In this document: piece by piece, positions 17,810-27,055 of the stretch | Layout: each line of letters opens with the position of its first letter | Numbering within the stretch: the stretch's first letter is position 1 | Assembly (NCBI RefSeq): GCF_009827435.1 | Contig: NZ_WTYM01000021.1 | Location: forward strand, 1 to 64,000 | DNA: 64,000 nucleotides | Direction: 5' to 3' | Origin: Croceibacterium salegens | GTDB taxonomy: Bacteria > Pseudomonadota > Alphaproteobacteria > Sphingomonadales > Sphingomonadaceae | Made by a program: the position numbers and the translations under genes | The notes under the pieces: model-generated | What the model saw: the letters and a program-made list of their open reading frames with translations, nothing else | Databases searched by the model: none | What the model was told of the DNA's origin: nothing

Positions 17810-18676
17810 TCACTTGCCTCCGGGAACCGGTTGCACCACGGGCAACGCAGCCTCATCCTCGGGAGCGGCGATGATCGGGATTTGCGCGCCGGTCTCCGGA
17901 TCGTTCACGGCGCCGGTCTGGACGGGCTGGCTATTGTCGGCCAGCGCGGCGCCGATGCCACTTCCCGAGCCCGGGTGCGTCGCCACATATCCCGGCTGCG
18001 AAGCCCCGTACTGCGCACCATACCTGGCGTCCCATTCCGCCGAATCGACGCGGTACTGTTCATAGGCGGTGAAGAACTGCTGATACGATCCCTCGAACTG
18101 CGCGAGGCCCACGGCAGCGAACTGGTTGATGTCGCCCGGCTTGGTGGCGAGGTAACTGCTGGCGAGGGACCGCGCATTCGAGCACAGTTCGGTGCGAACC
18201 GGGGGCAGGGCGAAATAGTTGTAGACCTGCGTCATGAAGGCTTCGCGCGCTTTCACGGCGTTGGATCGCGACGAGTTCTTCGCCCGGTACTGCTTGTCGA
18301 GTTCGGCATTCGCCGTCGCCAGGGCTTTCCTGTTGTCCGTCAGGAACTTGCCGTAACCGGCCACGATCTGCTCGTCTTCCGGATTGAGGCAATTGAGTGC
18401 CGCGACGTTCCAGACCGAGCGGAAATTCCACAACGTTCCATACCCGTCGAGCCCGGTGTTGACCGTGCGGCGAAGGCCGTCGGCGCCGACCGGCGGGATG
18501 TCCATCGTGTAGGACGCATGACCGGGAGGCAGTGGGCGATAAGGAATGGCTGCCTGTGGCGGCGGCGGCGGCGGCGGCGGGGGTGGGGGTGGGGGCGTGG
18601 TGCAAGCAGCAAGAGCTGCAATGGCCGTCGCCGTTACGGCGGAACGCACCGAAATCTTCCGAATATTGAGTACCAA
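17810..18676 (-). CDS. poly-proline lipoprotein of unknown function
   Basis: The 288-residue protein has a lipoprotein signal ending at Cys25 (ALAAC). It then runs into 13 consecutive prolines encoded mostly by CCG repeats, a stiff linker lifting the rest from the membrane. The remainder is mostly helical and unassigned: RTVNTGLDGYGT near 70, NCLNPEDEQIVAGYG near 95, and a Gly/Ala-rich tail. No enzyme motif was seen. A clear terminator for the upstream YccA gene separates the two, so this gene probably has its own promoter. Confidence 0.75.
   Translation of the reverse strand: MVLNIRKISVRSAVTATAIAALAACTTPPPPPPPPPPPPPQAAIPYRPLPPGHASYTMDIPPVGADGLRRTVNTGLDGYGTLWNFRSVWNVAALNCLNPEDEQIVAGYGKFLTDNRKALATANAELDKQYRAKNSSRSNAVKAREAFMTQVYNYFALPPVRTELCSNARSLASSYLATKPGDINQFAAVGLAQFEGSYQQFFTAYEQYRVDSAEWDARYGAQYGASQPGYVATHPGSGSGIGAALADNSQPVQTGAVNDPETGAQIPIIAAPEDEAALPVVQPVPGGK
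18546..18600. repeat. CCG-type microsatellite encoding 13 prolines
   Basis: A run of seven CCG triplets (18560-18580) plus CCC/CCA codons encodes the proline tract of the lipoprotein. Being in multiples of three, slippage would change linker length without breaking the frame. Confidence 0.8.
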
Positions 18677-18763
18677 CGCCTTACCTCTCCCGAACCTGCC
18701 GACTGGTTGCCGGTCGCAACATCATGAAGCGATCACAGGCAAAGCCTACCCCTGTGCAGCGCC

Positions 18764-18800
18764 AAAGAAAACGCCCGGGCAGCCATGGGCTACCCGGGCG
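18764..18800 (-). terminator. rho-independent terminator of the yccA-like gene
   Basis: On the minus strand CGCCCGGG pairs with CCCGGGCG, with an inner AGCC/GGCT pair, followed by TTTTCTTT. It lies 26 bases after the stop of the BI-1/YccA gene. Confidence 0.85.
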
Positions 18801-18825
18801 GCGATGAACCGACTCAGTTATGCGG

Positions 18826-19602
18826 TCAATTGCGGGAATTACCCATGAACCGGAGCAGGAAAAGGAACATGTTGATGAAGTCGAGGTAGAGGTTGAGCGC
18901 CCCCAGGACCACGACCTTGCCCATCGGGAAAGCGGCTGCAATCGCCGGATTCGTCATCTTCGCCTGCTGGATTTCCAGGTACTGCGACTTCAGCTTCTGC
19001 GTGTCGTAGGCGGTCAGGCCCGCGAAGATCAGCACGCCGATGAAACTGATGCCGTACATCAGCGCAGGCGACTTCAGGAAAAGGTTGATCAGCGAGGCGA
19101 CGATCAGGCCGATCACGCCCATGATCAGGAAGCTGCCCCAGCCGCTGAGGTTCTTCTGCGTGGTGTAGCCGAACAGGCTCAGTCCGGCGAAAGCCGCCGC
19201 GGTGGCGAAGAAGGTCGCCGCGATCGACGCGCCGGTGTAGACGAGAAAGATCGTCGACAGCGACAGGCCCATCAGGAACGCGAAGCCCCAGAACATTGCC
19301 TGCAGCGTGCCGGTCGAAAACTTGTTGGCGCCGAAGCTCATCGCAAAGACGATGGCCAGCGGCGACAGCGCCACCAGCCACATCAGCGGGCCGCTCGCAA
19401 AGGTCAGGGCAAGGCCCGAACGCGCCGTCAGCATCGCAACGATACCGGTCAGCAGCACGCCCGAGGACATGTAGTTGTAGATCGACAGCATGTGCTTGCG
19501 CAGCCCGGCGTCGAACGTGGTGCGCTGAGCGACATCCCCGGCATAGCCCGGTGCGGTGCCGAAGCCCGTTCGGGTGTCCTGGGGGTCATTCCAATTCGCC
19601 AT
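18826..19602 (-). CDS. Bax inhibitor-1/YccA family membrane protein
   Basis: The 258-residue protein has seven hydrophobic helices after a soluble N-terminus (about 1-35, TFDAGLRKHMLSIYNYM). The BI-1 family block with YDTQKLK lies near 207. YccA/BI-1 proteins are inner-membrane proteins, some of which modulate the FtsH protease or leak calcium; which applies here is unknown. The start at MANWNDPQ was chosen because the frame upstream lacks hydrophobic or family sequence. A strong terminator follows. Confidence 0.9.
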   Translation of the reverse strand: MANWNDPQDTRTGFGTAPGYAGDVAQRTTFDAGLRKHMLSIYNYMSSGVLLTGIVAMLTARSGLALTFASGPLMWLVALSPLAIVFAMSFGANKFSTGTLQAMFWGFAFLMGLSLSTIFLVYTGASIAATFFATAAAFAGLSLFGYTTQKNLSGWGSFLIMGVIGLIVASLINLFLKSPALMYGISFIGVLIFAGLTAYDTQKLKSQYLEIQQAKMTNPAIAAAFPMGKVVVLGALNLYLDFINMFLFLLRFMGNSRN

Positions 19603-19698
19603 GTATTCTCTCCAATCCGGCGCCGAGCAACGACAAGCCGGTGCCGGCAATATCGCTACTGTTACCGAGGTTTTCAAGGAAAACCGGGCTTACCGGCA

Positions 19699-20499
19699 TT
19701 AACCTTTCCGGCGCACTTCAGCCGCCAGTTCGGCACCCCGATCACGCGCCGCGCGCAGGGTTTCGGTCATCAGGCGAACCAGTGCCTCGTCGGCATCGAG
19801 CACATCGAGGCCCCTCTGCGTCATGCCCCCGGGACTGGCGACGCGGCGCGCCAGTTCGCCCGGATCGTGAGGGGATTCCGCCGCGAGAGCAGCCGCGCCC
19901 TCGACCATCGCCAATGCGAGCCGGTCGGCCTGGTCGCGCGGTAACCCGAGCTCGCTCGCGGCGGCGGCCAATGCGTCGATGAAGCGGAAGGTGAAGGCCG
20001 GGCCGGAGCCGGCCAGCGCGGTGACGAGGTCGAAGACATCCTCACCGACCCAATCGGGCGTACCGAGCGGGTCCATCAGCGCGGTCAGTGCGTCCTGCCC
20101 AGGCGTGTCGAGCCCCAACGCGGCGATCGCAACGGGCGACTTGCCCAGCGCAACGGCGAGGTTCGGCATGACCCGGGCCACCGCCCCGGCGCGCGGAAAG
20201 GCCTCGGCAAGCGTTCCGAGCGTCACTCCGGCAAGCAGCGAGAGCACCGTGGTTTCCGGCCCGGCAAGCACCTCGACCTCGGCGGCGACTTCGCCCAGCT
20301 TCTGCGGCTTTACGCCGAGCAGGATGGCATCGAACTTGACGCTCGCCGGAATGGTGCGATGCTGGGAAACGGGGAACGGCTTTTCGCTCGGGCTGGCGAT
20401 GGTGAAACGCCCCGGTTCCATACCGGCGGCAAGCCAGCCCTCGAGCATGGCTCCGGCCATGTTGCCGCAGCCGACAATGAGGATGTTCGCAAAGCTCAT
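19699..20499 (-). CDS. proC: pyrroline-5-carboxylate reductase
   Basis: ProC catalyses the last step of proline synthesis, NAD(P)H reduction of pyrroline-5-carboxylate. The 266-residue enzyme starts with the Rossmann loop ILIVGCGNMAGAML (about 6-19). It has MPNLAVALG near 112 and the C-terminal signature LAGSGPAFTFRFIDALA (about 160-176) and VASPGGMTQRGL. It sits 33 bp after ybjN in the same orientation. Confidence 0.94.
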   Translation of the reverse strand: MSFANILIVGCGNMAGAMLEGWLAAGMEPGRFTIASPSEKPFPVSQHRTIPASVKFDAILLGVKPQKLGEVAAEVEVLAGPETTVLSLLAGVTLGTLAEAFPRAGAVARVMPNLAVALGKSPVAIAALGLDTPGQDALTALMDPLGTPDWVGEDVFDLVTALAGSGPAFTFRFIDALAAAASELGLPRDQADRLALAMVEGAAALAAESPHDPGELARRVASPGGMTQRGLDVLDADEALVRLMTETLRAARDRGAELAAEVRRKG

Positions 20500-20532
20500 G
20501 TGGCGCGTCCTGCCGGACCGCCGCGCGAGAGT

Positions 20533-21039
20533 CTATGCCTCGCCAGCGGCATCGACCAGCGCCGCATCGAGCGCCTGCCGCGGGGTCTTGTCGCCCCACA
20601 GCACGAACTGGAAAGCGGGATAGAAGCGGTCGCATTCGGAAATTGCAGCCTCGATCGCGACTTGCGCCATCGACAGGCTCAACAGGCCCTCCTCGCCGAG
20701 CATCAGCCCGTGGCGGTAAAGCAGCACCCCGCCACGCGACCACATGTCGAAATGCCCAAGCCAGAGCTGTTCGTTGATAAGTGCCAGTAGCTCGTGCGCC
20801 GCCTTGCGCTTGTTGTCGGGCACGCGGACGTCGGGGAGGCAGAGGAACTGCAGCACCCGGTCCTCGGCGCGCCACACGCCCTTGACCTGGTAGGTCGTCC
20901 AGCTGCCCTGGATTTCGCTGGTTACCTCGTCCTCACCGTTGAATTCGCACGGCCACCCGTGCGCTTCGAACACCTGGGCGAGCATCTCCACCGGAGCTGC
21001 GTCGTCTGATTCTTCGTATGGCTCGCGCCCGATGTTCAT
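20533..21039 (-). CDS. YbjN-family protein
   Basis: The 168-residue protein shows the YbjN pattern: an N-terminal EMLAQVFEAHGWPCEF segment, then RVLQFLCLPDVRVPDNKR, and LGHFDMWSRGGVLLYRHGL near 100-120, ending with AISECDRFYPAFQFVLWG. YbjN proteins act as chaperone-like or regulatory proteins, and their exact role is unclear. The start at MNIGREPYEE was chosen because the upstream residues are unlike the family. It is followed closely by proC, so the two probably share a transcript. Confidence 0.85.
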   Translation of the reverse strand: MNIGREPYEESDDAAPVEMLAQVFEAHGWPCEFNGEDEVTSEIQGSWTTYQVKGVWRAEDRVLQFLCLPDVRVPDNKRKAAHELLALINEQLWLGHFDMWSRGGVLLYRHGLMLGEEGLLSLSMAQVAIEAAISECDRFYPAFQFVLWGDKTPRQALDAALVDAAGEA

Positions 21040-21185
21040 GCTCAACAGTCCGTTTACCTTCCTCTGGCGGCTCAATGCGACGGACTTGTGCCAGCAATCA
21101 ATCGCGCGCCCTCCGGGAGCGGTGGAAAGCCGCGCCAAGCCTGTTCACAAGGTGTGCAAAAGCGGTTTGTCCACAGTGGACGAAA

Positions 21186-22865
21186 TCACTTGAGCGGGCG
21201 GACTTCCTCGCCCTGCGCGCTTGTGAAGGCAAAGGTATCGAGGCCCTTGTCCTTGAGCGACTTCACCATCTTAAGCGCCTCGGCCTCGGTGTCATATGGG
21301 CCGGTGACGAGCCGGTTGGTCTGGCCCCACTTGGCCGTATAGGCGCTGTTCGACTTGAGCAGCGCCCCGCCCTTGCCCTGGATACGGCGCCAGTCGAAAC
21401 CAAGCGCGCCGGTATCGCGCCCGGTCGCCACCTGCACCCAGTAGCGCTTCGGATTGGCTGGCGGCTTGGGCGCCGGCGGCGGCTCGGGCTTTTGGCGCGG
21501 CGGCTCGAACTTGGTGATGTCGACTGCCCCGCTCCGCGACCCCGCCGCCTGCACCGGCTCGCCGGCAAATTCGGCAAAGGCCTCGGCCAGCGAGACTTCC
21601 GGCTCGACCGCTTCGGGTTCGGCTTCGACCACGCCTGGAGTGCCGATCGACAACGAAGGACGCGGTACGTCTTCGGACGCAGCAACGGGCTGGACCGGCG
21701 GCGCAGGAGGTGGCTCTGCCGCGGCCACAAGAACCGGCTGCGAAACAGAGGGCTGCGAAACAGAGGGCTGCGAAACGGGCGGCTGGGGTACCGATTGCTG
21801 CTGAGCCGGCGGCAGTTCGCCGGCCTGAACCGGTTGCGGCTCGCTGACCTGCTGGGCCGTTGGCTGCTCGATCGGCGTGGAACCAACCTGCTCCACCTTG
21901 CCGATGGTAACTCGCCGGTCGGTTGCAGGCCTTGACGCGGTGTCGCGGCTCCGGGTTTGACGATTCGGTTTCGCGGTGCCGCCGAGCGGCTCGCCAGCGG
22001 GTTCGAGCCGCGCGTCGGGCGTGCGTACAGCGACTGTGCGCGGGGTCGAGCGCGCCGATAAGGCGGCGATTTCCGGGCTGTCGCGGCCGATTTCCGCCGC
22101 AGGGGGAAATCGCCCGAGGTTGGCGGCGGCGGCTTGTTGCGCCCGCGTCAGCCGCGGCATGTAACGAAGGTACGGCGCCATGCGGTTCGAGAGGCGTTCG
22201 GGCAGCATGGTCTCGGCGATCGAGACCGCCTCGTCGCTGCGGCCGAGGATCGCCAGGGCGAAAGCGCGGGTGCGGTAGGCGGCGAGGTCGCTGCGCTGCA
22301 GCAGTGGCAGCAGCGTCGCCTCGGAGCCGACCTGGTCGCCGGCAATGGCCTGGCTCAGCGCCAGCCGCCGCGCGACCTCCGGATCGTCGCCGCGGCTGAG
22401 CTCCTCGCGATAGTAGCGCTGGGCGCCATCGTTGTCGCCAACGAGATCGAGCGCGAGGCCGTGGTCGCTGGCGTGGCTGCCCGCGGGCATCCCGTCACGC
22501 TCGGCCTTCTCGAACAGACTGACCGCCTCGACCGCATTGCCTTGCCGCAGGGCAATCGCTGCCATCCCGGCCTCGACCTCACCGTTGTTCGGGGAAATGG
22601 CCAGGGCGCGGCGGAAGAAGCCGCTCGCCGCCGGCAGGTCTTCGATGGCGATCGAGGCCTTGCCGGCGCGGATCAGCGCGTCGAGGTTGGTGGGATTCCG
22701 CGCCAGGACCGCGAGCGCCGACTGCAGGTCGCCCACCTCGGGCGGCGGCAGCGCCTGGATAACCGCCTGGGCATTGAGCGCCGTGGCCGGCAGCCACATG
22801 GCTCCGCCGGCCAGCACGGGTGCCAGCAGGAATTTACCGAATCGAGAATGCACGGCGCGCGTCAT
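21186..22865 (-). CDS. TPR and SPOR domain exported protein downstream of ftsZ
   Basis: The 559-residue protein has a signal peptide (about 1-33), a TPR-like region (about 45-180, with repeated helices such as ALIRAGKASIAIEDLPAASGFFRRAL) and a Pro/Gln/Ser-rich linker with SQPSV repeats. It ends in a C-terminal SPOR domain (about 475-555, KRYWVQVATGRD and GPYDTEAEALKMVKSLKDKG). SPOR domains bind denuded peptidoglycan at the septum, so a role in division is likely. It follows ftsZ by 33 bp on the same strand, which supports that link. Confidence 0.85.
   Translation of the reverse strand: MTRAVHSRFGKFLLAPVLAGGAMWLPATALNAQAVIQALPPPEVGDLQSALAVLARNPTNLDALIRAGKASIAIEDLPAASGFFRRALAISPNNGEVEAGMAAIALRQGNAVEAVSLFEKAERDGMPAGSHASDHGLALDLVGDNDGAQRYYREELSRGDDPEVARRLALSQAIAGDQVGSEATLLPLLQRSDLAAYRTRAFALAILGRSDEAVSIAETMLPERLSNRMAPYLRYMPRLTRAQQAAAANLGRFPPAAEIGRDSPEIAALSARSTPRTVAVRTPDARLEPAGEPLGGTAKPNRQTRSRDTASRPATDRRVTIGKVEQVGSTPIEQPTAQQVSEPQPVQAGELPPAQQQSVPQPPVSQPSVSQPSVSQPVLVAAAEPPPAPPVQPVAASEDVPRPSLSIGTPGVVEAEPEAVEPEVSLAEAFAEFAGEPVQAAGSRSGAVDITKFEPPRQKPEPPPAPKPPANPKRYWVQVATGRDTGALGFDWRRIQGKGGALLKSNSAYTAKWGQTNRLVTGPYDTEAEALKMVKSLKDKGLDTFAFTSAQGEEVRPLK
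21736..21780. repeat. three 15-bp tandem repeats in the SPOR protein gene
   Basis: Copies at 21736-21750, 21751-21765 (identical) and 21766-21780 (slightly diverged) encode SQPSV-type pentapeptides in the linker. Gain or loss of a copy keeps the frame. Confidence 0.85.
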
Positions 22866-22898
22866 GGCCGGGGCGATCTGAACCGGGCGCGAACAGCC

Positions 22899-24716
22899 TT
22901 ACTGGTTGTTCTGGCGGTTGAGGAAACGCGGGATGCGCACCGAACCGGCGTCATCGTCGTCGTCCTCATCGTCTCCCTCTTCGCCGCGGTCGGTTGCGGC
23001 GCGCGAGAGGTTGGCCATGCGCTCGAACAGCGTGCTGCCGCCGGAAGGTTTCGCCGGGGCTGCGGCCTCGGAGCCCGCCTGCGCGGCTTCGCCACCGGAA
23101 GCACCGAGCATGCGCGCGCGGCGCGAGCCCGGCTGCTGGGCCGGCTCGTCGGCTTCGGCGAGGCGATCGGCGTCGAGCAGCAGTTCGTCCTGTCCGCCCT
23201 CGTCGTCGCCGTCGTCGGAACCGGCCGCTTCCATGGTCAGTTCCAGCTCTTCGCCGCCCTCTTCGGGTTCGTCGCCCATGTCCCAGCCGTTGTCGGCGGC
23301 GGCAGCGGTGCCTTCAGGATCGCGGTTGATGCGGGTTCCGGTCAGCGAGGCGAAGCCGGAGTCCCGGCCACCAAAGGCGCCACTATCGTCCGAATCGCCT
23401 TCCTCGTCGTATTCCTCGTCCTCGTCGCCGCCGTCACCGGGGCTGTAGGGTTCGGGCATGCGCAGCGGAGAGGCATCGACGGCAGGCTCTTCCTCCGCCT
23501 CTTCCTCGTCCTCATCCTCAGCGTAGCCATAGGCCTGCTCTTCCAACGGGGCGGCTGCGGCGTATTCCACCGTCTCCTCGACCGGTTCTTCGCCCCAGTC
23601 GTCGTCGGGGATGGAGAGGCCGGCAGCCTGTTCGGCCGCAGCGGCGTCTTCGGCCAGTTCTTCCTCGGTCGGCAGCGGCAGCACCGGCTTCTTCGGCCCG
23701 CGTGCACCGCCGAGGTTGAGCGGACGGCTCGCCTCGGCGGCCTGCTCGGCGCTCTGCTCGATGCCGGTGGCGACGACCGAAACGCGGATCTTGCCTTCGA
23801 GGTCGGGGTTGAACGCCGAGCCCCAGATGATGTTCGCTTCGGGGTCGACCAGTTCGCGGATGTGGTTCGCCGCCTCGTCGATCTCGAGCAGCTTCATGTC
23901 CTCGCCGCCGATGATCGAGATGATGACGCCCTTGGCGCCCTGCATCGACACGCCGTCGAGCAGCGGGTTGGCGATGGCGCGTTCGGCGGCTTCGAGCGCG
24001 CGGTTCGCGCCCTCGCCCTCGCCGGTGCCCATCATCGCCTTGCCCATCTCGCCCATCACCGAACGCACGTCGGCGAAGTCGAGGTTGATAAGGCCGGGCA
24101 TGACCATCAGGTCGGTGATCGAGCGAACGCCCTGCTGCAGCACCTCGTCGGCGAGCTGGAAAGCTTCCTTGAAGGTCGTTTCCGCCTTCGCGACCAGGAA
24201 CAGGTTCTGGTTCGGGATGACGATCAGCGTGTCGACGTGCTTTTGCAGTTCTTCAATGCCGGCGTCCGCGGCGCGCATGCGCCGGGTGCCTTCGAACAGG
24301 AACGGCTTGGTCACCACGCCGACGGTCAGCACGCCCATCCGGCGGGCGGTTTCGGCGATGACCGGGGCCGCACCCGTGCCGGTGCCGCCGCCCATGCCGG
24401 CGGCGATGAAGACCATGTTGACGCCATCGAGCGCGCGCTCGATTTCCTCGACCGTCTCTTCCGCCGCGGCGCGGCCGACTTCAGGCCGCGAACCCGCGCC
24501 GAGGCCCTGGGTGATGTCCGGGCCAAGCTGGATGCGGTGTTCCGCCAGCGCGTTGTTGAGCGCTTGCGCGTCAGTGTTGGCGACGACGAAGTCGACGCCC
24601 TCGATCTCCGAGGTGATCATGTTGGCGATCGCGTTGCCGCCGGCGCCACCGACGCCGATCACGACGATCCTCGGGCGCAGCTCCTCCACAGAAGGCGGAC
24701 CGATGTTGATGCTCAT
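22899..24716 (-). CDS. ftsZ: cell division tubulin homolog FtsZ
   Basis: FtsZ polymerises with GTP into the Z ring. The tubulin signature GGGTGTG lies at 109-115 and the T7 loop NLDFADV at 211-217. The globular part ends near residue 325. A linker of about 265 residues follows, very rich in Asp, Glu and Gly, and then the conserved C-terminal peptide [13 protein letters not shown] that binds FtsA and others. At 605 residues it is much longer than E. coli FtsZ (383) and longer than Caulobacter FtsZ (about 508). A 129-bp leader with a DnaA box separates it from ftsA. Confidence 0.98.
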   Translation of the reverse strand: MSINIGPPSVEELRPRIVVIGVGGAGGNAIANMITSEIEGVDFVVANTDAQALNNALAEHRIQLGPDITQGLGAGSRPEVGRAAAEETVEEIERALDGVNMVFIAAGMGGGTGTGAAPVIAETARRMGVLTVGVVTKPFLFEGTRRMRAADAGIEELQKHVDTLIVIPNQNLFLVAKAETTFKEAFQLADEVLQQGVRSITDLMVMPGLINLDFADVRSVMGEMGKAMMGTGEGEGANRALEAAERAIANPLLDGVSMQGAKGVIISIIGGEDMKLLEIDEAANHIRELVDPEANIIWGSAFNPDLEGKIRVSVVATGIEQSAEQAAEASRPLNLGGARGPKKPVLPLPTEEELAEDAAAAEQAAGLSIPDDDWGEEPVEETVEYAAAAPLEEQAYGYAEDEDEEEAEEEPAVDASPLRMPEPYSPGDGGDEDEEYDEEGDSDDSGAFGGRDSGFASLTGTRINRDPEGTAAAADNGWDMGDEPEEGGEELELTMEAAGSDDGDDEGGQDELLLDADRLAEADEPAQQPGSRRARMLGASGGEAAQAGSEAAAPAKPSGGSTLFERMANLSRAATDRGEEGDDEDDDDDAGSVRIPRFLNRQNNQ

Positions 24717-24800
24717 CCCATATCCCCGAGAAGGAGTTCAAAAATTTGTGCGCCCCGCTTCTGCCACAAAGCGATTCGCGGGTACAAAAGGTTAAAATCG

Positions 24801-24809
24801 TTATCCACA
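24801..24809. promoter_or_regulatory. perfect DnaA box in the ftsA-ftsZ gap
   Basis: TTATCCACA matches the DnaA consensus TTATNCACA exactly and lies about 85 bp upstream of the ftsZ start. A TTAACC half-site, like a CtrA half-site, is adjacent (minus strand, around 24791-24796). DnaA activates ftsZ in Caulobacter, so a cell-cycle promoter here is plausible (inference). Confidence 0.5.
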
Positions 24810-24845
24810 GTGCTCGATTCTCGGTTGTTCAGCCGATTTTCGCAT

Positions 24846-26141
24846 TCAGAAATAGGCCCTTGCGGCATGCCAGATGCGCTGTGCCATCGCAGCAGGGCCG
24901 TAACGCATGGTAATCTGGCGATCCCGGCCAAAGACGCGGATGTCGATCGGGTCCTCGGCGGCGTAGAGGATCAGGCCCGCGAGCGTCGCGAAGCCGGGCA
25001 CCGAATGCGCCTCGGGCATGCCGCGCAGCTGCGGTGGGCGGCCGATGCGGACCGGCTTGGCCAGCGCCGCCTGCGCGTAGTCGGCGAGCCCCGCCATTTC
25101 CGCGCCGCCGCCGGTGATGACCACCTGGCGTCCGCGCGATCCGCCCGGCCCGCCGGTGAAACCCATGGCTTCAAGCGCGCGGCCGACGTCGCTCACCAGC
25201 CGATCGAGCTCGCCGGTGATGACCGAGATCAGGTCCGAACGCAGGATGCGGTTCTGTTCGTCCGCGCCGCGCGCCGGGACCCCGGCGTTGTCCTCGCCCG
25301 GCCCGTTGACCGGGATGCGCTCGCGGTGGTCGCGCGGGCTGGCGATGGCCGAGCCCGAGACGCACTTGAGGCGCTCGGCCTGGAAGCGGCGGATGCCGAA
25401 GTGGCTGGCGATGGCGTCGGTAATGTCGGCCGAGCCGATCGGAATCGAGCTGAGGCCGACGAGCATGCCGCTGGCGAAGACCGAGACGTTGGTCACTTCG
25501 GCGCCGAATTCGACCAGCGCCACGCCGATGTCGCGCTCTTCCTCGGTCAGGCAGGCATAACCCGCGCCGATCGGCGAGGCGACGACGCCTTCGACTTCGA
25601 GGTGCGCATTCTCGACCGCCTCGCGCAAGTTGCGCATCGGCGCACCGTCGGCGAGCATCGTGTGGACCGCCACCCCGAGCCGTTCGGCATGGAGGCCGCG
25701 GGGGTTCGAAATGCCGTCCGCCCCATCGAGGAAATAGCACGCCGGCTGAGCGTGCAGGACCATGCGCCCGTCGGGCCGGATCGCGTCCTTGGCCGCGCCG
25801 AGCAGTTGCTCGACGTCCTCGTCCTCGATGCGGCGGCCGCCGATCTCGATCTCGATCTGGTTGATGCGGCTGGCAAGCCCGGCGCCCGAAGCCCCGAGCC
25901 AGACGCTCTGCACGCTCGTCCCGGCGACCTTCTCGGCCCTCTCAAGCGCGTCGCGCACGGCGTAGGTCGCCGCAGCCATGTCGGTGACGTAGCCGCGCTT
26001 GATGCCCTGCGCGGCGCGGTGGCCCGAGCCGAGCACGATCATCTCGCCGCTTTCGGTGGTCCCGGCGATCATCGCCGAAACGCGGAAGCTGCCGATGTTG
26101 ACCGCACCGAAGACACGAGTGATGCGGGGTTGAGTCGCCAT
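24846..26141 (-). CDS. ftsA: cell division protein FtsA
   Basis: FtsA is the actin-like protein that tethers FtsZ to the membrane. The 431-residue product has the phosphate-1-like VFGAVNIGSFRVSAMI (about 10-25) and the phosphate-2 region VALVEFGAEVTNVSV. It also has the adenosine motif VVITGGGAEMAGL and a C-terminal basic amphipathic end (QRIWHAARAYF) suited to membrane binding. Its ATG overlaps the ftsQ stop by one base (TGATG). Confidence 0.95.
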   Translation of the reverse strand: MATQPRITRVFGAVNIGSFRVSAMIAGTTESGEMIVLGSGHRAAQGIKRGYVTDMAAATYAVRDALERAEKVAGTSVQSVWLGASGAGLASRINQIEIEIGGRRIEDEDVEQLLGAAKDAIRPDGRMVLHAQPACYFLDGADGISNPRGLHAERLGVAVHTMLADGAPMRNLREAVENAHLEVEGVVASPIGAGYACLTEEERDIGVALVEFGAEVTNVSVFASGMLVGLSSIPIGSADITDAIASHFGIRRFQAERLKCVSGSAIASPRDHRERIPVNGPGEDNAGVPARGADEQNRILRSDLISVITGELDRLVSDVGRALEAMGFTGGPGGSRGRQVVITGGGAEMAGLADYAQAALAKPVRIGRPPQLRGMPEAHSVPGFATLAGLILYAAEDPIDIRVFGRDRQITMRYGPAAMAQRIWHAARAYF

Positions 26142-27055
26142 CAGGTGGTTCCCTTGGAAAGATCGGGTTTGTCGGCTTCCTTGCAGTCCGGGCAGCGCAT
26201 GTAGATGCGCTCCGGCGAGCGCATGTCGAAGGCGACGACCTTTCCGCCGAGCAGGCGGTGAACGCCGTCGAGCTGGGCGAAGTTGATCAGCGCGCCGGCG
26301 GCGTCCTTGTCGCCCATCGGCAGCGACAGCAGCTGGCCGGACTTGAAGGTCAGGTTCCAGCGGCGGTTGCCGATCCACTCGGCCGCCGCGACCTGCGGGC
26401 GCAGCGCCGGGGCGGCATCGAGCAGCGTGCTGAGGTTCTGGACCTGCGCCTGCGCGCCGGGACCGGAGATGCGCAGCATGCCCTTCGCGTTGGCGCGCGA
26501 GATCGGTTCGAGTTCGTGACCGGTGCCGTCGATCAGCACCAGCCGGTCGGGCCTGGCGAGCACGGCGTGCGGAGTCCGCTCGACGATGTCGATGACGATG
26601 GTGTCGGGAAGCTGGCGGCTGACGCGTGCGTCCTCGACCCAGTGGAGCCCGAGCAGCGAGGCGCGCATCTCGTCGAGGTCGACCTGCGGCATCGCCCGGT
26701 CCTTGGCCCCGAGCACGCGCTCGTAGACCTTTAGCTCGTTCATGCGCTTGACGCCGTGGACCTCGACCCGGTTGACCTCGAACCCGGCGTTGGCCGCAGC
26801 GGAGGCGAACTGCTGGCCGACCAGCATGTTGAGCCCTGCCATGCTGGCGACGAACCATGCCCCGACCGCGGCGGCGAGCAGGATCAGGAACAGGAAGAAG
26901 CGGTGCAGCTGCTCCTCCGTGAAGGGCAGCACGCGTATCAGTGCATCGACCAGCGTGCTGGTATGCGCCTGCGCCTTGCGCACCTGGCGGCGGGTGTCCT
27001 GCTTGCGCGCCTGGCGGCGGACCCCGGTCTGCTTGCGGCGAATGGTCTGCGCCAT
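26141..27055 (-). CDS. ftsQ: cell division protein FtsQ
   Basis: FtsQ (304 residues) is a bitopic division protein bridging early and late components with FtsL and FtsB. A basic cytoplasmic head (about 1-45), one membrane helix (about 50-75), a POTRA domain starting EVNRVEVHGVKRM, and a beta domain (to about 285) are visible. The C-terminus has an extra MRCPDCKEAD segment with two Cys. The ATG overlaps the ddl stop by one base. Confidence 0.94.
   Translation of the reverse strand: MAQTIRRKQTGVRRQARKQDTRRQVRKAQAHTSTLVDALIRVLPFTEEQLHRFFLFLILLAAAVGAWFVASMAGLNMLVGQQFASAAANAGFEVNRVEVHGVKRMNELKVYERVLGAKDRAMPQVDLDEMRASLLGLHWVEDARVSRQLPDTIVIDIVERTPHAVLARPDRLVLIDGTGHELEPISRANAKGMLRISGPGAQAQVQNLSTLLDAAPALRPQVAAAEWIGNRRWNLTFKSGQLLSLPMGDKDAAGALINFAQLDGVHRLLGGKVVAFDMRSPERIYMRCPDCKEADKPDLSKGTT

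Noticed and set aside
21167-21175. Second DnaA box near the SPOR gene
   Set aside because: TTGTCCACA has one mismatch and lies between the SPOR gene stop and the ybjN start, where a DnaA role has no obvious target.
22134-26204. 1356-codon open frame on the plus strand
   Set aside because: It is the antisense shadow of ftsZ, ftsA and the SPOR gene. G/C third-position bias keeps the opposite frame open, and it shows no protein family.
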